DNA from: Pseudomonadota bacterium
GTDB lineage: Bacteria; Pseudomonadota; Gammaproteobacteria; Burkholderiales; Burkholderiaceae_D
DNA: 24,141 bases
Assembly: GCA_018241865.1 (NCBI GenBank)
Contig: JAFECY010000236.1
Location: forward strand, 1 to 24,141
Reading direction: 5' to 3'
Positions 15,859 to 24,141 of this stretch are shown in pieces; the first letter of the stretch is position 1; the number at the start of each line of letters is the position of its first letter. The position numbers and the translations under genes are program-made. The notes beneath the pieces are model-generated. The model saw only the letters and a list, made by a program, of their open reading frames with translations, made no database searches and was not told the origin of the DNA.

Positions 15859-18300
15859 TTAGAAGCCCGTGCCGAGCTGGAACTGGAAGCGCTGGATTTG
15901 GTCTTGCGGCTTCGCATTCAAGGGCTTGCCAAAAATCAATTTCAACGGCCCCATAGGCGAAATCCAGCTGATCCCCAAGCCTGCCGAATAACGTAGATCC
16001 GACATACGCATTTTGTCGTTTTCACCAAAGACATTGCCCGCATCGAAGAAGGTAAACCAGCGCAAGCTACGATCATTACCCGAACCTGGGAAGGGAAATT
16101 GCAACTCGCTATTCAGCACGATGCGCTTGGAGCCACCAACCGGATCGCCAAACGGACTGGTTGGCGTGGGGGTGGAACGGGGGCCGAGCGAGGAGCCTTC
16201 AAAACCGCGTATCGAACCAACGCCACCGGCAAAATTATTTTTGAAAATCGGGTATGGCTTCCCACCCAGTCCATGGCCATAATTCAACTCGCCATTGAGC
16301 GCCAATGTGATCCCGCTGAACAAGGGTTGGAAAATTTGGTGCTGATAAGCCGTGCGGTAATAACGCTGACTGCCCAGTGCGCCCAATTCCAAATAGGCGC
16401 GCTGATAAGTGCCCGTACTTGGAATCAACACACTGTCACGGCTGTCCCGCTGCCAAGCAACCGACAATGGGAACGTCGTCGTCGTCGTGTCAGTAGTACA
16501 GTTAGAAGAGTTATTCGTAATAACCAAAGTGTTGGGGTCGGTAGTGGTACACCCGCCCCCCAATTTCTCGACATAGGTTTTATAAACCGATGGACTGTCG
16601 ATGTGCGAACCGTCGCCCGGCGGAGTGCCGGAAGTGCTATAGCCGGAATAGGTTGTAAGTTTGGTTCTTTCCACACCTAAGCCGAAGAAAACCGTATCCA
16701 CTTCCGTGAATGGCACGCCAAAACGGATGTTGCCACCCATCGTCTTGATCTGGTAATCGCCTGTACTGGACGACGGTGGATTCGTGGTGCGATAAAAAAC
16801 GTCAAAAGAACGGCTGACCCCATCGTCGGTAAAATACGGCGTCGTTTGGGAAATGGCGATGGTGCGGCTGATCTTGCTTGTATTGACTTCAACCGACAAG
16901 GCATTGCCGCTACCAAAAATATTCGCCTGCGAAATCGAGCCCGACATCGACAATTTTTCGCTGCTCGAAAAACCGGCGCCGAGATTCAAATTGCCTGTCG
17001 GCTTCTCAACCACGTTCAAGTTGACATCCACCTGATCGTTGGTCCCGGGGACTTCCGGTGTTTCGATATTGACTTCCTTGAAGTAATCAAGACGATTCAG
17101 TCGATCACGCGACAGTTTGATTTTGCTGCCGTCGTACCAAGAATTTTCGAACTGGCGAAGCTCGCGCCGGATCACCTCATCGCGCGTCACCGTATTGCCG
17201 CCGATATTGACACGACGAACATAGACGCGTTTGCCCGGATCGACGAACATCGTGAACGCCACTTCTTTCTTTTCACGATTGAGCGATGGATTGGCATTGA
17301 CGTTGGCGAATGCATAGCCGAAAGTACCCATGCGCTCGGAGATTTTTTTCACGCTTTCGGTCAGCTTTTCGCCAGAATACACATCGCCTTTTTTCAATTC
17401 GACCAAAGATTGCAGTTCCGCTTCGCGGCCGAACATCTCGCCTTCAAATTTCACATCGCTGACGGTGTATTTCTCACCCTCGCTGATGTTGATCGTGATG
17501 TAGATATCTTTTTTGTCTGGGGAAATCGATACCTGAGTCGAATCGACCTGCATTTCGATATAGCCGTTGTTCAGGTAAAAAGACCGCAACGCTTCCAGAT
17601 CGCCTGTCAGCTTTTGCTTGGAATATTGATCCGCTTTGCTGTACCAAGTAAACCAGCCGGATTTGCTGAGCTTGAGCAAATCGCGCAGACGGCCATCGCT
17701 GTATGCTTTGTTGCCAACGAAATTGATTTGCTTGATGCGGGAAACATCACCCTCTTCCACTGCAAAGGTAATGTTGACGCGGTTGCGCTCGATCGGCGTG
17801 ACCGTGGTCGTGATCTTGGCGCCATACAAGCCGCGAGAAAGATACTGGCGCTTCAATTCCTGCTCGGCGCGCTCGACCAGCGATTTGTCATAGATGCGCG
17901 ATTCAGCCAATCCGACTTCCTTCAGCGCCTTGGTGACGCCTTCCTTGTCGAACTCTTTCATGCCAGAAAAGTCGATCGACGCAATCGCTGGTCTTTCCTC
18001 GACGAACACCACCAGCACATTGCCTTCTGCCTCGATTCGCACATCCTTGAAAAAGCCGGTCGCATACAAGGCCTTGATGGCGCTGGCGGCCTTGTCGTCA
18101 TCGAAGGTTTCACCGACACGCACCGGCAGATAGCCAAAGATGGTGCCGGCCTCGGTTCGCTGCACGCCTTCGACACGAATGTCCTTGACGACAAAAGGCT
18201 CGATCGCCAGCGCCTGCCCGGAACACAGAGCAAACACGGCAGCGGCAATCAGACGGCGGGGGGAAACAGGCAGGGCAATACTCGCGGAATGTAATTTCAT
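15859..18300 (-). CDS. bamA: Outer membrane protein assembly factor BamA
   Basis: This 813-residue protein has a signal peptide ending near ALA (residue 32), five POTRA domains (about 35-430, starting PFVVKDIRVEGVQRTEAGTI) and a C-terminal 16-strand barrel. The conserved barrel-lid motif reads GSIRGFEG (IRGF, 697-700, Ile for the common Val), and the chain ends in the aromatic beta-signal (FQLGTGF). It inserts beta-barrel proteins into the outer membrane with Skp and other partners. An extracellular loop at about 580-610 is Thr-rich and holds two Cys (584 and 601). A good Shine-Dalgarno is lacking; a four-codon reading frame ends on the start codon (TAATG). It lies between rseP and skp, as in most betaproteobacteria. 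Confidence 0.97.
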   Translation of the reverse strand: MKLHSASIALPVSPRRLIAAAVFALCSGQALAIEPFVVKDIRVEGVQRTEAGTIFGYLPVRVGETFDDDKAASAIKALYATGFFKDVRIEAEGNVLVVFVEERPAIASIDFSGMKEFDKEGVTKALKEVGLAESRIYDKSLVERAEQELKRQYLSRGLYGAKITTTVTPIERNRVNITFAVEEGDVSRIKQINFVGNKAYSDGRLRDLLKLSKSGWFTWYSKADQYSKQKLTGDLEALRSFYLNNGYIEMQVDSTQVSISPDKKDIYITINISEGEKYTVSDVKFEGEMFGREAELQSLVELKKGDVYSGEKLTESVKKISERMGTFGYAFANVNANPSLNREKKEVAFTMFVDPGKRVYVRRVNIGGNTVTRDEVIRRELRQFENSWYDGSKIKLSRDRLNRLDYFKEVNIETPEVPGTNDQVDVNLNVVEKPTGNLNLGAGFSSSEKLSMSGSISQANIFGSGNALSVEVNTSKISRTIAISQTTPYFTDDGVSRSFDVFYRTTNPPSSSTGDYQIKTMGGNIRFGVPFTEVDTVFFGLGVERTKLTTYSGYSTSGTPPGDGSHIDSPSVYKTYVEKLGGGCTTTDPNTLVITNNSSNCTTDTTTTTFPLSVAWQRDSRDSVLIPSTGTYQRAYLELGALGSQRYYRTAYQHQIFQPLFSGITLALNGELNYGHGLGGKPYPIFKNNFAGGVGSIRGFEGSSLGPRSTPTPTSPFGDPVGGSKRIVLNSELQFPFPGSGNDRSLRWFTFFDAGNVFGENDKMRMSDLRYSAGLGISWISPMGPLKLIFGKPLNAKPQDQIQRFQFQLGTGF

Positions 18301-18314
18301 TAGCGTACGTTCAT
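18300..18314 (-). other. Possible four-codon leader frame coupled to bamA
   Basis: ATG AAC GTA CGC TAA (Met-Asn-Val-Arg) ends so that its stop overlaps the bamA start by one base. The bamA start has no clear Shine-Dalgarno sequence of its own, and this frame has only a purine run (AAGAAAA) nearby. It may be a coupling element or coincidence. Confidence 0.2.
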
Positions 18315-18336
18315 TGTCAATTTTCTTGCCAGAGAA

Positions 18337-18351
18337 TGCGCGAATCGCGCA
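18337..18351. repeat. GC-rich palindrome in the rseP-bamA gap
   Basis: TGCGCGA, one base, TCGCGCA: a perfect 7+7 palindrome in the 61-base gap, 37 bases upstream of bamA. The loop is too short for a full RNA hairpin without opening some pairs, so a protein site or a small hairpin is possible. No T-run follows. Confidence 0.35.
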
Positions 18352-18361
18352 ACAGGCAGGC

Positions 18362-19723
18362 TTACGGAATATGGCGAGAGATATCGTTGAATATCGCTAC
18401 CATCATCAGCGCCATCAGGATGCCGACCCCCGCGCGCTGGGCAATTTCGCCAAACCGCTCAGAAAGTGGCTTTCCTGTCAAAACTTCCAGCGCATAATAC
18501 AGTAAAAGCCCCCCATCCAGCACAGGTATCGGCAGCAAATTCATCACGCCTAGGCTGAGGCTAATGAGCGCCATATAGGTCAAATAACTAATCATGCCGA
18601 TGCTGGCCGTCTTGCCGGCATATTCGGCGATGGTGATCGGGCCGGTAATATTCTTCCAAGACACCTCGCCGATTAGCATTTTACCAAGCATTTTCAACGT
18701 AAGAACGCTGGTTTCCCAAGTACGTTCGATGCCCTTACCCAGCGCGCCGATCGGCGAATAAGTGGCGGTCGCCATTTCGATGCCCGCCATTTCCACCTTG
18801 ATTTGCCCTATCACATGGCCATCGACCTCAGCCCGATTGGGCGTCACCCGAATATTGACTTCCTCCCGACCACGCAAAACGCGTAGCGCGAGATTTTTTT
18901 CTGGCGAAGCGCGCATCAACTCGACAAAGGCCACGCCATCGGCAATCGGTTTGTCATCTACCGCCAGCACCACATCGCCATCTTGCAATCCGGCGCGCAT
19001 GCCCGGTCCATCCGGCAAAACTTTGTTCAATATCGCTTTCGGCCGCGCCAAATCGATACCCAGCTTGAGCAGAAAATCGGCTTCCAAGTCTTTGGTGGAC
19101 AAACTGGCGAGTGCCAGCGAAACCGGATAACTCACCGTCTTGCCGGGTTCATCGGCCGGACGCTGCACCTCAAGTTGGACGGTTTTTTTCTCCAGCGCCG
19201 GCTGCAGCAATGTCCAGCGCAAATCCGACCATAGTTTTACCGACTCGCCATTGACGGCGGTGATCAATTCGCCGCCTCGCAAACCAGCGTCATAAGCAGC
19301 GGATTTTTCCGGCACGGCGCGCAGGCGCGGCGCGGGTTCGGGAATGCCGTAGCTGTACAGGCCGGCGAAAATGGCAATCGCCAACAGGAAATTGGCAATC
19401 GGTCCGGCAGCGACAATCGCAATCCGCTTCCAGACGTTTTGCCGAGTGAATTCCCGTTTCAGATCGGCTTCGGAAAGGATTCCCAAATCTTCCTCGCGGG
19501 AATCGAGCATTTTGACGTAGCCGCCAAAGGGCAAAATGGAAATCGCCCATTCGGTTTGATCTGGACCGATGCGACGCGAATAAATCACTTTGCCCATGCC
19601 GACCGAGAAGCGCAGCACTTTGACGCCGCACCAACGCGCCACCCAATAGTGTCCGAGTTCGTGTATGACGATCAGGACGCCAAGTAGAACGACGAATGCC
19701 AGTATGGTTTGTAACAAAGACAT
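18362..19723 (-). CDS. rseP: RseP site-2 intramembrane zinc metalloprotease
   Basis: This 453-residue M50-family protease has the zinc motif HELGH at 21-25 in the first helix, a second helix after KRIAIVAAGPIANFLLAIAI, two periplasmic PDZ domains (about 125-220 and 225-310), and NLLPIPVLDGG near 394-405, where D403 is the third zinc ligand. It cuts anti-sigma factors such as RseA within the membrane, and leftover signal peptides, releasing the envelope stress response. It follows dxr by 2 bases and precedes bamA by 61 bases. The two PDZ domains and total length agree with E. coli RseP (450). Confidence 0.97.
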   Translation of the reverse strand: MSLLQTILAFVVLLGVLIVIHELGHYWVARWCGVKVLRFSVGMGKVIYSRRIGPDQTEWAISILPFGGYVKMLDSREEDLGILSEADLKREFTRQNVWKRIAIVAAGPIANFLLAIAIFAGLYSYGIPEPAPRLRAVPEKSAAYDAGLRGGELITAVNGESVKLWSDLRWTLLQPALEKKTVQLEVQRPADEPGKTVSYPVSLALASLSTKDLEADFLLKLGIDLARPKAILNKVLPDGPGMRAGLQDGDVVLAVDDKPIADGVAFVELMRASPEKNLALRVLRGREEVNIRVTPNRAEVDGHVIGQIKVEMAGIEMATATYSPIGALGKGIERTWETSVLTLKMLGKMLIGEVSWKNITGPITIAEYAGKTASIGMISYLTYMALISLSLGVMNLLPIPVLDGGLLLYYALEVLTGKPLSERFGEIAQRAGVGILMALMMVAIFNDISRHIP

Positions 19724-19725
19724 AA

Positions 19726-20892
19726 TCAGATCAAAGAGTGAGCGATTTCCCGCGCCCGTCTATCCTGCTCCAGCAAGGAGCCGATGTTGGGAATTTCGCA
19801 AGACGGCATGGCATCCATCACGCGTGCAATCAGCTGGTCAATAACCCGAAAACCAATACGTCGCGTTAGGAAAGCTTCAACCGCCACTTCATTGGCCGCA
19901 TTCAATACGGCCGGCGCGGAGCCGCCTTGCTCAAGGGCATGATACGCCAGTTTCAGACAGGGGAAGCGGCCGAAATCCGGCGCAAAAAAATGCAACTGAC
20001 CAACTTTAACTAGATCGACCGGACCGACACCGGAAGCAATCCGTTCAGGGAAGGCCAAAGCATGGGCAATCGGCGTACGCATATCGGGATTGCCAAGTTG
20101 CGCCAATACCGAGCCATCGACATAAGACACCATCGAATGAATCATGCTTTGCGGATGGATCACCACCTCGATCTGGCTGGCGGACGCGCCGAACAACCAA
20201 TGCGCTTCGATCACCTCCAACCCTTTGTTCATCATGGTGGCGGAATCCACCGAAATTTTCCGGCCCATGACCCAGTTCGGATGCGCCACTGCCTCTTCCG
20301 GCGTGACAGCTTCCAGCGTATCGACTGGACGTTTTAGAAAAGGTCCGCCAGAGGCGGTCAGCAAAATTTTCGCCACGCCATGCTGTATTGGCACACGCCG
20401 ATAATCCTGCGGCAGGCATTGAAAAATTGCATTGTGTTCGCTGTCGATCGGCAGCAGGGTTGCGCCATTGTCGGCGATGGCGTCCATGAATAACTGGCCG
20501 GACATCACCAACGCTTCCTTGTTGGCCAACATGACTTTCTTACCTGCCTTGGCCGCCGCCAGTGTTGGTGCCAATCCAGCTGCACCGACGATGGCTGCCA
20601 TCACGGCATCGCACTCGGCAGCCGATGCCACCGCACACAGGGATTGTTCGCCGTAGGCGACCTCGGTATTACTCCCCTGCTCGCGCAGCAAGGCACTCAG
20701 GCGCTTGGCGGCCTCGGCGCTGCCGACCACGGCAACGCGCGGACGGAATTGCTGGCATTGCGCCGCCAATTCTTCCACCCGACTGTGCGCGGTCAAAGCA
20801 TAGATAGTGTATTGACCGGGATGCCGTGCAATCACATCGAGCGTCGATACGCCAATCGAGCCGGTGGAGCCGAGTATGGTGATACCTTGCAT
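19726..20892 (-). CDS. dxr: 1-deoxy-D-xylulose 5-phosphate reductoisomerase
   Basis: This 388-residue NADPH-dependent enzyme begins with the Rossmann motif [17 protein letters not shown]. The metal and substrate site includes [15 protein letters not shown] and ASGGPF. The flexible loop is [23 protein letters not shown], read in parts, followed by [14 protein letters not shown]. It converts DXP to MEP, the committed step of non-mevalonate isoprenoid synthesis, feeding UppS encoded in the same run. It starts 4 bases after the cdsA stop without a visible ribosome site, so translation is probably coupled. In E. coli dxr lies before uppS; here it lies after cdsA. Confidence 0.97.
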   Translation of the reverse strand: MQGITILGSTGSIGVSTLDVIARHPGQYTIYALTAHSRVEELAAQCQQFRPRVAVVGSAEAAKRLSALLREQGSNTEVAYGEQSLCAVASAAECDAVMAAIVGAAGLAPTLAAAKAGKKVMLANKEALVMSGQLFMDAIADNGATLLPIDSEHNAIFQCLPQDYRRVPIQHGVAKILLTASGGPFLKRPVDTLEAVTPEEAVAHPNWVMGRKISVDSATMMNKGLEVIEAHWLFGASASQIEVVIHPQSMIHSMVSYVDGSVLAQLGNPDMRTPIAHALAFPERIASGVGPVDLVKVGQLHFFAPDFGRFPCLKLAYHALEQGGSAPAVLNAANEVAVEAFLTRRIGFRVIDQLIARVMDAMPSCEIPNIGSLLEQDRRAREIAHSLI

Positions 20893-20896
20893 GGAA

Positions 20897-21715
20897 TTAA
20901 AAACGGGCAGACAGTAATGCCGCCAACGGCAATACCGGAATCAGGGCGTCGATACGATCCAGCACGCCACCATGACCGGGCAGCAAATTGCTGCTGTCTT
21001 TCATGCCAGCGCGGCGCTTCAGTTGCGACTCGACCAAATCACCAACAATGCTGGCAGCGACCAGCAAACTCATGGCGGCGATAAAGCCAACCCAGCCCCA
21101 CTTCGCCAGTAGCTGGACAGCAAAGCTATCCTGCAGCCACGGCGCAGCGGTCGATGCAGCGGCGATCAACAGCACGCAGACCCAGCCACCCATCGCGCCT
21201 TCCCAAGATTTACCGGGTGAGATCGAAGGCGCCAACTTGCGCTTGCCGCAAGCTTTGCCGACAAAATACGCGCCAATGTCGGCAATCCAGACGATCGCCA
21301 TAACCGACAGCAGATACGTCGGCGAATGCTGAAACAGAACAAAAATAGCGAGGAAACAACCGAGGATGGCAATGCCGTAAATACCGTTCAGCAGACGATT
21401 GCGCCAACCTTCCAGCGACGGCAAACCAGTCGCCAGCGATGGAATCAGGCGCACCATCCAGATCGCCACGCAAACAGCGAACAACAGAGGCAAGGAAAAA
21501 TTTCTTTGATTAAACAGGATGAAAATAAAGGCAGCCGTCCAAATTGCCGCACCGGGGATAGCTTGCTTGTTCTGAAACAGGCGAAAGCATTCCCACATTG
21601 CCGCCGCGAAAAATACCGCCAAGCCAATCTGGAAAGCCAACAGTGAGCCGGAAAACAAAATAGCCAGCAACACCGCCAGCAACACCACCGCTGTGATAAC
21701 GCGGGTTTTCAGCAT
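20897..21715 (-). CDS. cdsA: Phosphatidate cytidylyltransferase
   Basis: From the ATG at 21715 the protein has 272 residues. It has several membrane helices from residue 8 on ([18 protein letters not shown]) and the C-terminal CDP-diglyceride synthetase signature, [14 protein letters not shown] then [13 protein letters not shown], which matches the family pattern exactly. Further markers are [20 protein letters not shown] and [12 protein letters not shown]. It makes CDP-diacylglycerol from phosphatidate and CTP at the inner membrane. The ATG overlaps the uppS stop by one base (TGATG). The frame is open for 113 more codons upstream, but that stretch is uppS read out of frame and has none of the expected character. 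Confidence 0.96.
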   Translation of the reverse strand: MLKTRVITAVVLLAVLLAILFSGSLLAFQIGLAVFFAAAMWECFRLFQNKQAIPGAAIWTAAFIFILFNQRNFSLPLLFAVCVAIWMVRLIPSLATGLPSLEGWRNRLLNGIYGIAILGCFLAIFVLFQHSPTYLLSVMAIVWIADIGAYFVGKACGKRKLAPSISPGKSWEGAMGGWVCVLLIAAASTAAPWLQDSFAVQLLAKWGWVGFIAAMSLLVAASIVGDLVESQLKRRAGMKDSSNLLPGHGGVLDRIDALIPVLPLAALLSARF

Positions 21716-22473
21716 CAGGATGCTTTCTTGTGTTCGACCAGTTGCGCGCTGGTGCGGCCGAAGCGACGTTCTCGTTGCTGGTACGAGGCGATGGCCAGAT
21801 CGAGCGCGGCTGCATCGAAGTCTGGCCAGAATGTATCGGTGAAGTACAACTCGGCATAGGCCAGTTGCCACAGCAGGAAATTGGAGACGCGCTGCTCGCC
21901 ACCGGTGCGAATGAACAAGTCCGGCTCCGGCGCGTAAGCCATAGACAAATACGGTGCCAGTTGTTCTTCGGTATAAGGAGTTGCACTTGGATTGGCGGCG
22001 GTCATCTTGTTGACCGCTTGCAGTACATCCCAACGGCCGCCGTAGTTGGCGCAAATCGTCACAGTCAAGCGAGTATTGCCGGCGGTCTTGCGTTCGGCAT
22101 CGGCAATCATTTTCTGCAGCTTCGGATCAAAGCGCGACAGGTCGCCGACCACTTTCAAGCGAATGCTGTTAGCGTGCATCTTCGCCACTTCGCGCTCCAG
22201 CGCGCTGACGAATAGCTTCATCAGAAAGGACACTTCGTCAGCCGGACGCCGCCAATTTTCCGAACTGAAGGCGAACAGAGTCAGAAACTCGACGCCGCGC
22301 GAGGCGCAGGCCTCGACGATGCCGCGCACCATTTCCACGCCCTTTACATGCCCGGCCACACGCGGCAGAAAACGCTTGGTCGCCCAACGGCCATTGCCAT
22401 CCATGATGACCTCGATATGGCGCGGCACCAAGGGGATGTGCGGTATCGCTTGCGTGGAACTGGAATGGGTCAT
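21715..22473 (-). CDS. uppS: Undecaprenyl diphosphate synthase
   Basis: This 252-residue cis-prenyltransferase has the diphosphate site [12 protein letters not shown] (Asp at the start of the DGNGRWA motif), [30 protein letters not shown] and the C-terminal [19 protein letters not shown], then [15 protein letters not shown]. It extends farnesyl diphosphate with isopentenyl diphosphate to the C55 lipid carrier used for peptidoglycan and O-antigen. The usual RTSGEQR reads RTGGEQR, a common tolerated variant. It follows frr by about 63 bases, a gap with no visible hairpin and no strong ribosome site. It overlaps cdsA by one base. Confidence 0.97.
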   Translation of the reverse strand: MTHSSSTQAIPHIPLVPRHIEVIMDGNGRWATKRFLPRVAGHVKGVEMVRGIVEACASRGVEFLTLFAFSSENWRRPADEVSFLMKLFVSALEREVAKMHANSIRLKVVGDLSRFDPKLQKMIADAERKTAGNTRLTVTICANYGGRWDVLQAVNKMTAANPSATPYTEEQLAPYLSMAYAPEPDLFIRTGGEQRVSNFLLWQLAYAELYFTDTFWPDFDAAALDLAIASYQQRERRFGRTSAQLVEHKKAS

Positions 22474-22536
22474 GGAAGAGTCAACAACAAAAATTTCCGA
22501 AAAGACACAGTGGGTACTATACGCCGCTTTTTTGGC

Positions 22537-23097
22537 CTATACGGTCATCAACTCTTTTTCTTTTTCCGCCACGAGCTTATCGACTTCGGCGACGAATTTG
22601 TCGGTCAGCTTTTGCACATCGTCTTGGGCACGACGTTCATCGTCTTCCGAACACGCCTTGTCCTTGACCAGTTTTTTCAAGCCCTCGTTGGCGTCGCGAC
22701 GGATATTGCGTATGGCCACCTTGGCGGTTTCCGCTTCGCTCTTGACCAGCTTGGCCATTTCCTTGCGGCGCTCTTCGGTCAAGGGCGGTGTCGGCACGCG
22801 AATCAGATCGCCATGCGTGGCCGGGTTGAGGCCGAGATCGGATTCGCGTATGGCTTTCTCGATTACGCCAACCATTTTCTTTTCCCACGGTTGCACGCCG
22901 ATGGTACGCGCATCGACCAAAGTCACGTTGGCGACTTGGGCGATATGCGGTGGCGTGCCGTAATAATCGACCATAACGTGATCCAGAATGCCGGTGTGGG
23001 CACGGCCAGTGCGCACCTTGGCCAGATCCGCTTTCAGCGTATCGATGGATTTGTTCATCTTTTGTTCGGTATTTTTCTTGACGTCAGCAATGCTCAT
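22537..23097 (-). CDS. frr: Ribosome recycling factor
   Basis: This 186-residue protein is of family length. It has the two RRF domains: a three-helix bundle (residues 1-30 and 105-186) and a small beta domain (about 31-104, [22 protein letters not shown]). Landmarks are [33 protein letters not shown] and [13 protein letters not shown] [15 protein letters not shown]. With EF-G it splits the post-termination ribosome. A strong Shine-Dalgarno (AAGGAG) precedes the ATG. It is separated from pyrH by 52 AT-rich bases holding a 13-bp tandem duplication. Confidence 0.97.
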   Translation of the reverse strand: MSIADVKKNTEQKMNKSIDTLKADLAKVRTGRAHTGILDHVMVDYYGTPPHIAQVANVTLVDARTIGVQPWEKKMVGVIEKAIRESDLGLNPATHGDLIRVPTPPLTEERRKEMAKLVKSEAETAKVAIRNIRRDANEGLKKLVKDKACSEDDERRAQDDVQKLTDKFVAEVDKLVAEKEKELMTV

Positions 23098-23111
23098 GCC
23101 GCACTCCTTAC

Positions 23112-23137
23112 TTACTTAATATTCTTACTTGATATTG
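23112..23137. repeat. 13-bp imperfect tandem duplication in the frr leader
   Basis: TTACTTAATATTC is followed directly by TTACTTGATATTG, with 11 of 13 positions identical, in the gap between pyrH and frr. It looks like a local slippage duplication in non-coding AT-rich sequence, just upstream of the frr ribosome site. Confidence 0.6.
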
Positions 23138-23149
23138 AATGATGAATCA

Positions 23150-23866
23150 TTACAGATGAACGAGCGTACCTTCATCTTCGCCCATGACGACGCGCTTCAG
23201 CGCACCCGGCTTGACGATGGAAAACACTTTAATCGGCAATTTCTGGTCGCGGCACAACGCAAAGGCGGTGGCATCCATCACTTGCAAATGCTTGGCGATG
23301 ACTTCGTCGAAAGTGATGGTAGCGTAGCGGGTGGCGCTGGCATCTTTTTTCGGATCGGCGCTATAGACGCCATCGACCTTGGTCGCCTTCAGCACGATCT
23401 CGGCACCGATTTCGGAACCACGCAGGGCAGCGGCGGTATCGGTGGTGAAGAACGGGTTGCCGGTACCGGCGGCGAATACCACGATCTTGCCCTCTTCCAA
23501 GTATTGCAAGGCTTTCGGACGAACGTAAGGCTCGACCACCTGCTCGATACCGATGGCCGACATCACGCGCGCGGTCATGCCGCCTTGACGCATGGCGTCG
23601 GCCAAGGCCAGCGAATTCATCACCGTAGCAAGCATGCCCATGTAATCGGCCGTAGCGCGATCCATGCCCTGCGCGCCGGGCGCGACGCCGCGGAAGATAT
23701 TGCCGCCGCCGATCACGATTGCCAGCTCCACGCCCAGCTTCGCCACCTCGGCGACATCGGCCACCATGCTCTCGATGGTGGCGCGGTTGATGCCGTAGGC
23801 ATCGTCGCCCATCAGGGCTTCACCGGAAAGCTTGAGGAGGACGCGCTTGTACGCTGGTTGGGACAT
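23150..23866 (-). CDS. pyrH: Uridylate kinase
   Basis: From the ATG at 23866 the protein has 238 residues, the family's usual length. It is an amino-acid-kinase-fold UMP kinase with [78 protein letters not shown] and [15 protein letters not shown]. It phosphorylates UMP to UDP for RNA and for UDP-sugars, including those used by LpxA. The start is fixed by AAGGAG 8 bases upstream. An open frame 11 codons further up has no ribosome site and is not family-like. It lies between tsf and frr, as in most bacteria. Confidence 0.97.
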   Translation of the reverse strand: MSQPAYKRVLLKLSGEALMGDDAYGINRATIESMVADVAEVAKLGVELAIVIGGGNIFRGVAPGAQGMDRATADYMGMLATVMNSLALADAMRQGGMTARVMSAIGIEQVVEPYVRPKALQYLEEGKIVVFAAGTGNPFFTTDTAAALRGSEIGAEIVLKATKVDGVYSADPKKDASATRYATITFDEVIAKHLQVMDATAFALCRDQKLPIKVFSIVKPGALKRVVMGEDEGTLVHL

Positions 23867-23932
23867 GAACTGGGCTCCTTGTGTGTGTCCGATTTTCAAA
23901 AATAAGCACTACTTTAGCGCATCCGCCGCCTA

Positions 23933-23957
23933 GCAGTTTGTCGCAGGACAAACCTGC
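23933..23957. repeat. Inverted repeat in the tsf-pyrH gap
   Basis: GTTTGTC (23936-23942), loop GCAG, GACAAAC (23947-23953). With one bulged base the arms extend to GCAG and CTGC. It lies between the tsf terminator and pyrH, where a pyrH promoter would be expected. I see no convincing promoter boxes there. It could be a protein site or leader hairpin. Confidence 0.4.
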
Positions 23958-23966
23958 CATTCGGCC

Positions 23967-23994
23967 AAAAAAACGGGCCTTTCGGCCCGCTTTT
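23967..23994 (-). terminator. Rho-independent terminator after tsf
   Basis: CGGGCC (23974-23979) and GGCCCG (23984-23989) form a 6-bp GC stem with a GAAA loop on the minus strand, followed by seven T. The plus strand also has TTTT after the stem, so it may work both ways. It lies directly after tsf and would separate the rpsB-tsf transcript from pyrH. Confidence 0.88.
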
Positions 23995-24002
23995 CATTGC
24001 GC

Positions 24003-24141
24003 TTACGACTGTTTGGCTGCGGCGACCTGAGCCGCCACCTCGGCGGCAAAGTCATCCTGTTTCTTTTCGATGCCTTCGCCGACAACGAACATCGTGAACG
24101 ATTTCACGGTGGTGTTGGTCGCCTTCAGCATCTGACCGACG
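24003..24141 (-). CDS. tsf: Elongation factor Ts, C-terminal end (cut by the window edge)
   Basis: The last 45 codons and a TAA stop are present, reading [20 protein letters not shown], then [19 protein letters not shown], and ending AAAKQS. This is the typical EF-Ts C-terminus. EF-Ts reloads EF-Tu with GTP during elongation. The 5' part lies outside the window, so no domain analysis is possible. It sits just before pyrH, as in most bacteria, and ends in a strong terminator. Confidence 0.92.
   Translation of the reverse strand, partial: VGQMLKATNTTVKSFTMFVVGEGIEKKQDDFAAEVAAQVAAAKQS

Noticed and set aside
16846..18294. Long plus-strand open frame of 482 codons opposite bamA
   Set aside because: It lies wholly antisense to a clear bamA, has no recognisable domain, and is rich in His, Arg, Phe and Ile as expected from the complement of a GC-biased gene.
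21716..22054. Upstream extension of the cdsA frame (113 codons)
   Set aside because: It is uppS out of frame. The membrane protein begins at [10 protein letters not shown], overlapping the uppS stop.

Overview
The window looks like a chromosomal segment of a Gram-negative betaproteobacterium. The order tsf-pyrH-frr-uppS-cdsA-dxr-rseP-bamA-skp-lpxD-fabZ-lpxA-lpxB-rnhB-RNA methyltransferase is the arrangement I associate with Burkholderiales. The protein style and moderately high GC suggest Oxalobacteraceae (Herminiimonas or Janthinobacterium-like), but that family call is inference. I see no tRNA, rRNA, insertion sequence, integrase, CRISPR array or phage gene.

The right half (about 10.3-24.1 kb, all on the minus strand, so read right to left) is the conserved housekeeping block. 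The 3' end of tsf closes with a strong intrinsic terminator. Then come pyrH (UMP kinase), frr (ribosome recycling), uppS, cdsA and dxr (undecaprenyl, phospholipid and isoprenoid precursors), rseP (site-2 protease), bamA and skp (outer-membrane protein assembly), lpxD-fabZ-lpxA-lpxB (lipid A and fatty acid synthesis), rnhB and a SpoU/TrmH-type RNA methyltransferase. Most junctions from cdsA onward overlap or are separated by only a few bases, so translation is probably coupled. Gaps of about 50-70 bases occur around frr, bamA and skp, and some of these hold inverted repeats.

The middle (4.2-10.0 kb, minus strand) is a trehalose cassette: otsA, otsB, a GH15 glucoamylase/trehalase-like hydrolase and a ROK-family sugar kinase. 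The genes are packed with gaps of 2, 27 and 0 bases. The OtsA-like protein is unusual: its GT20 catalytic domain follows two transmembrane helices that enclose a roughly 130-residue extracytoplasmic domain, and then a HAMP-like linker. It looks like a membrane-anchored, possibly signal-responsive trehalose-6-phosphate synthase. With the hydrolase and kinase, the operon could form a closed glucose/trehalose cycle. This is the best candidate for an undescribed system here. Its leader carries two stacked inverted repeats.

The left part (0-4.2 kb) is mixed accessory sequence: a LysR-type regulator behind a palindrome, an AI-2E/PerM-type permease, a small three-helix membrane protein with a GspF/PilC-like motif, an ImmA/IrrE-like protein whose metalloprotease residues are mostly replaced, and an OmpA-like lipoprotein with a glycine zipper. 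The ImmA-like gene has a near-consensus sigma-70 promoter bracketed by a perfect 10-bp inverted repeat and ends in an intrinsic terminator, so it looks like a self-contained, possibly autoregulated unit.
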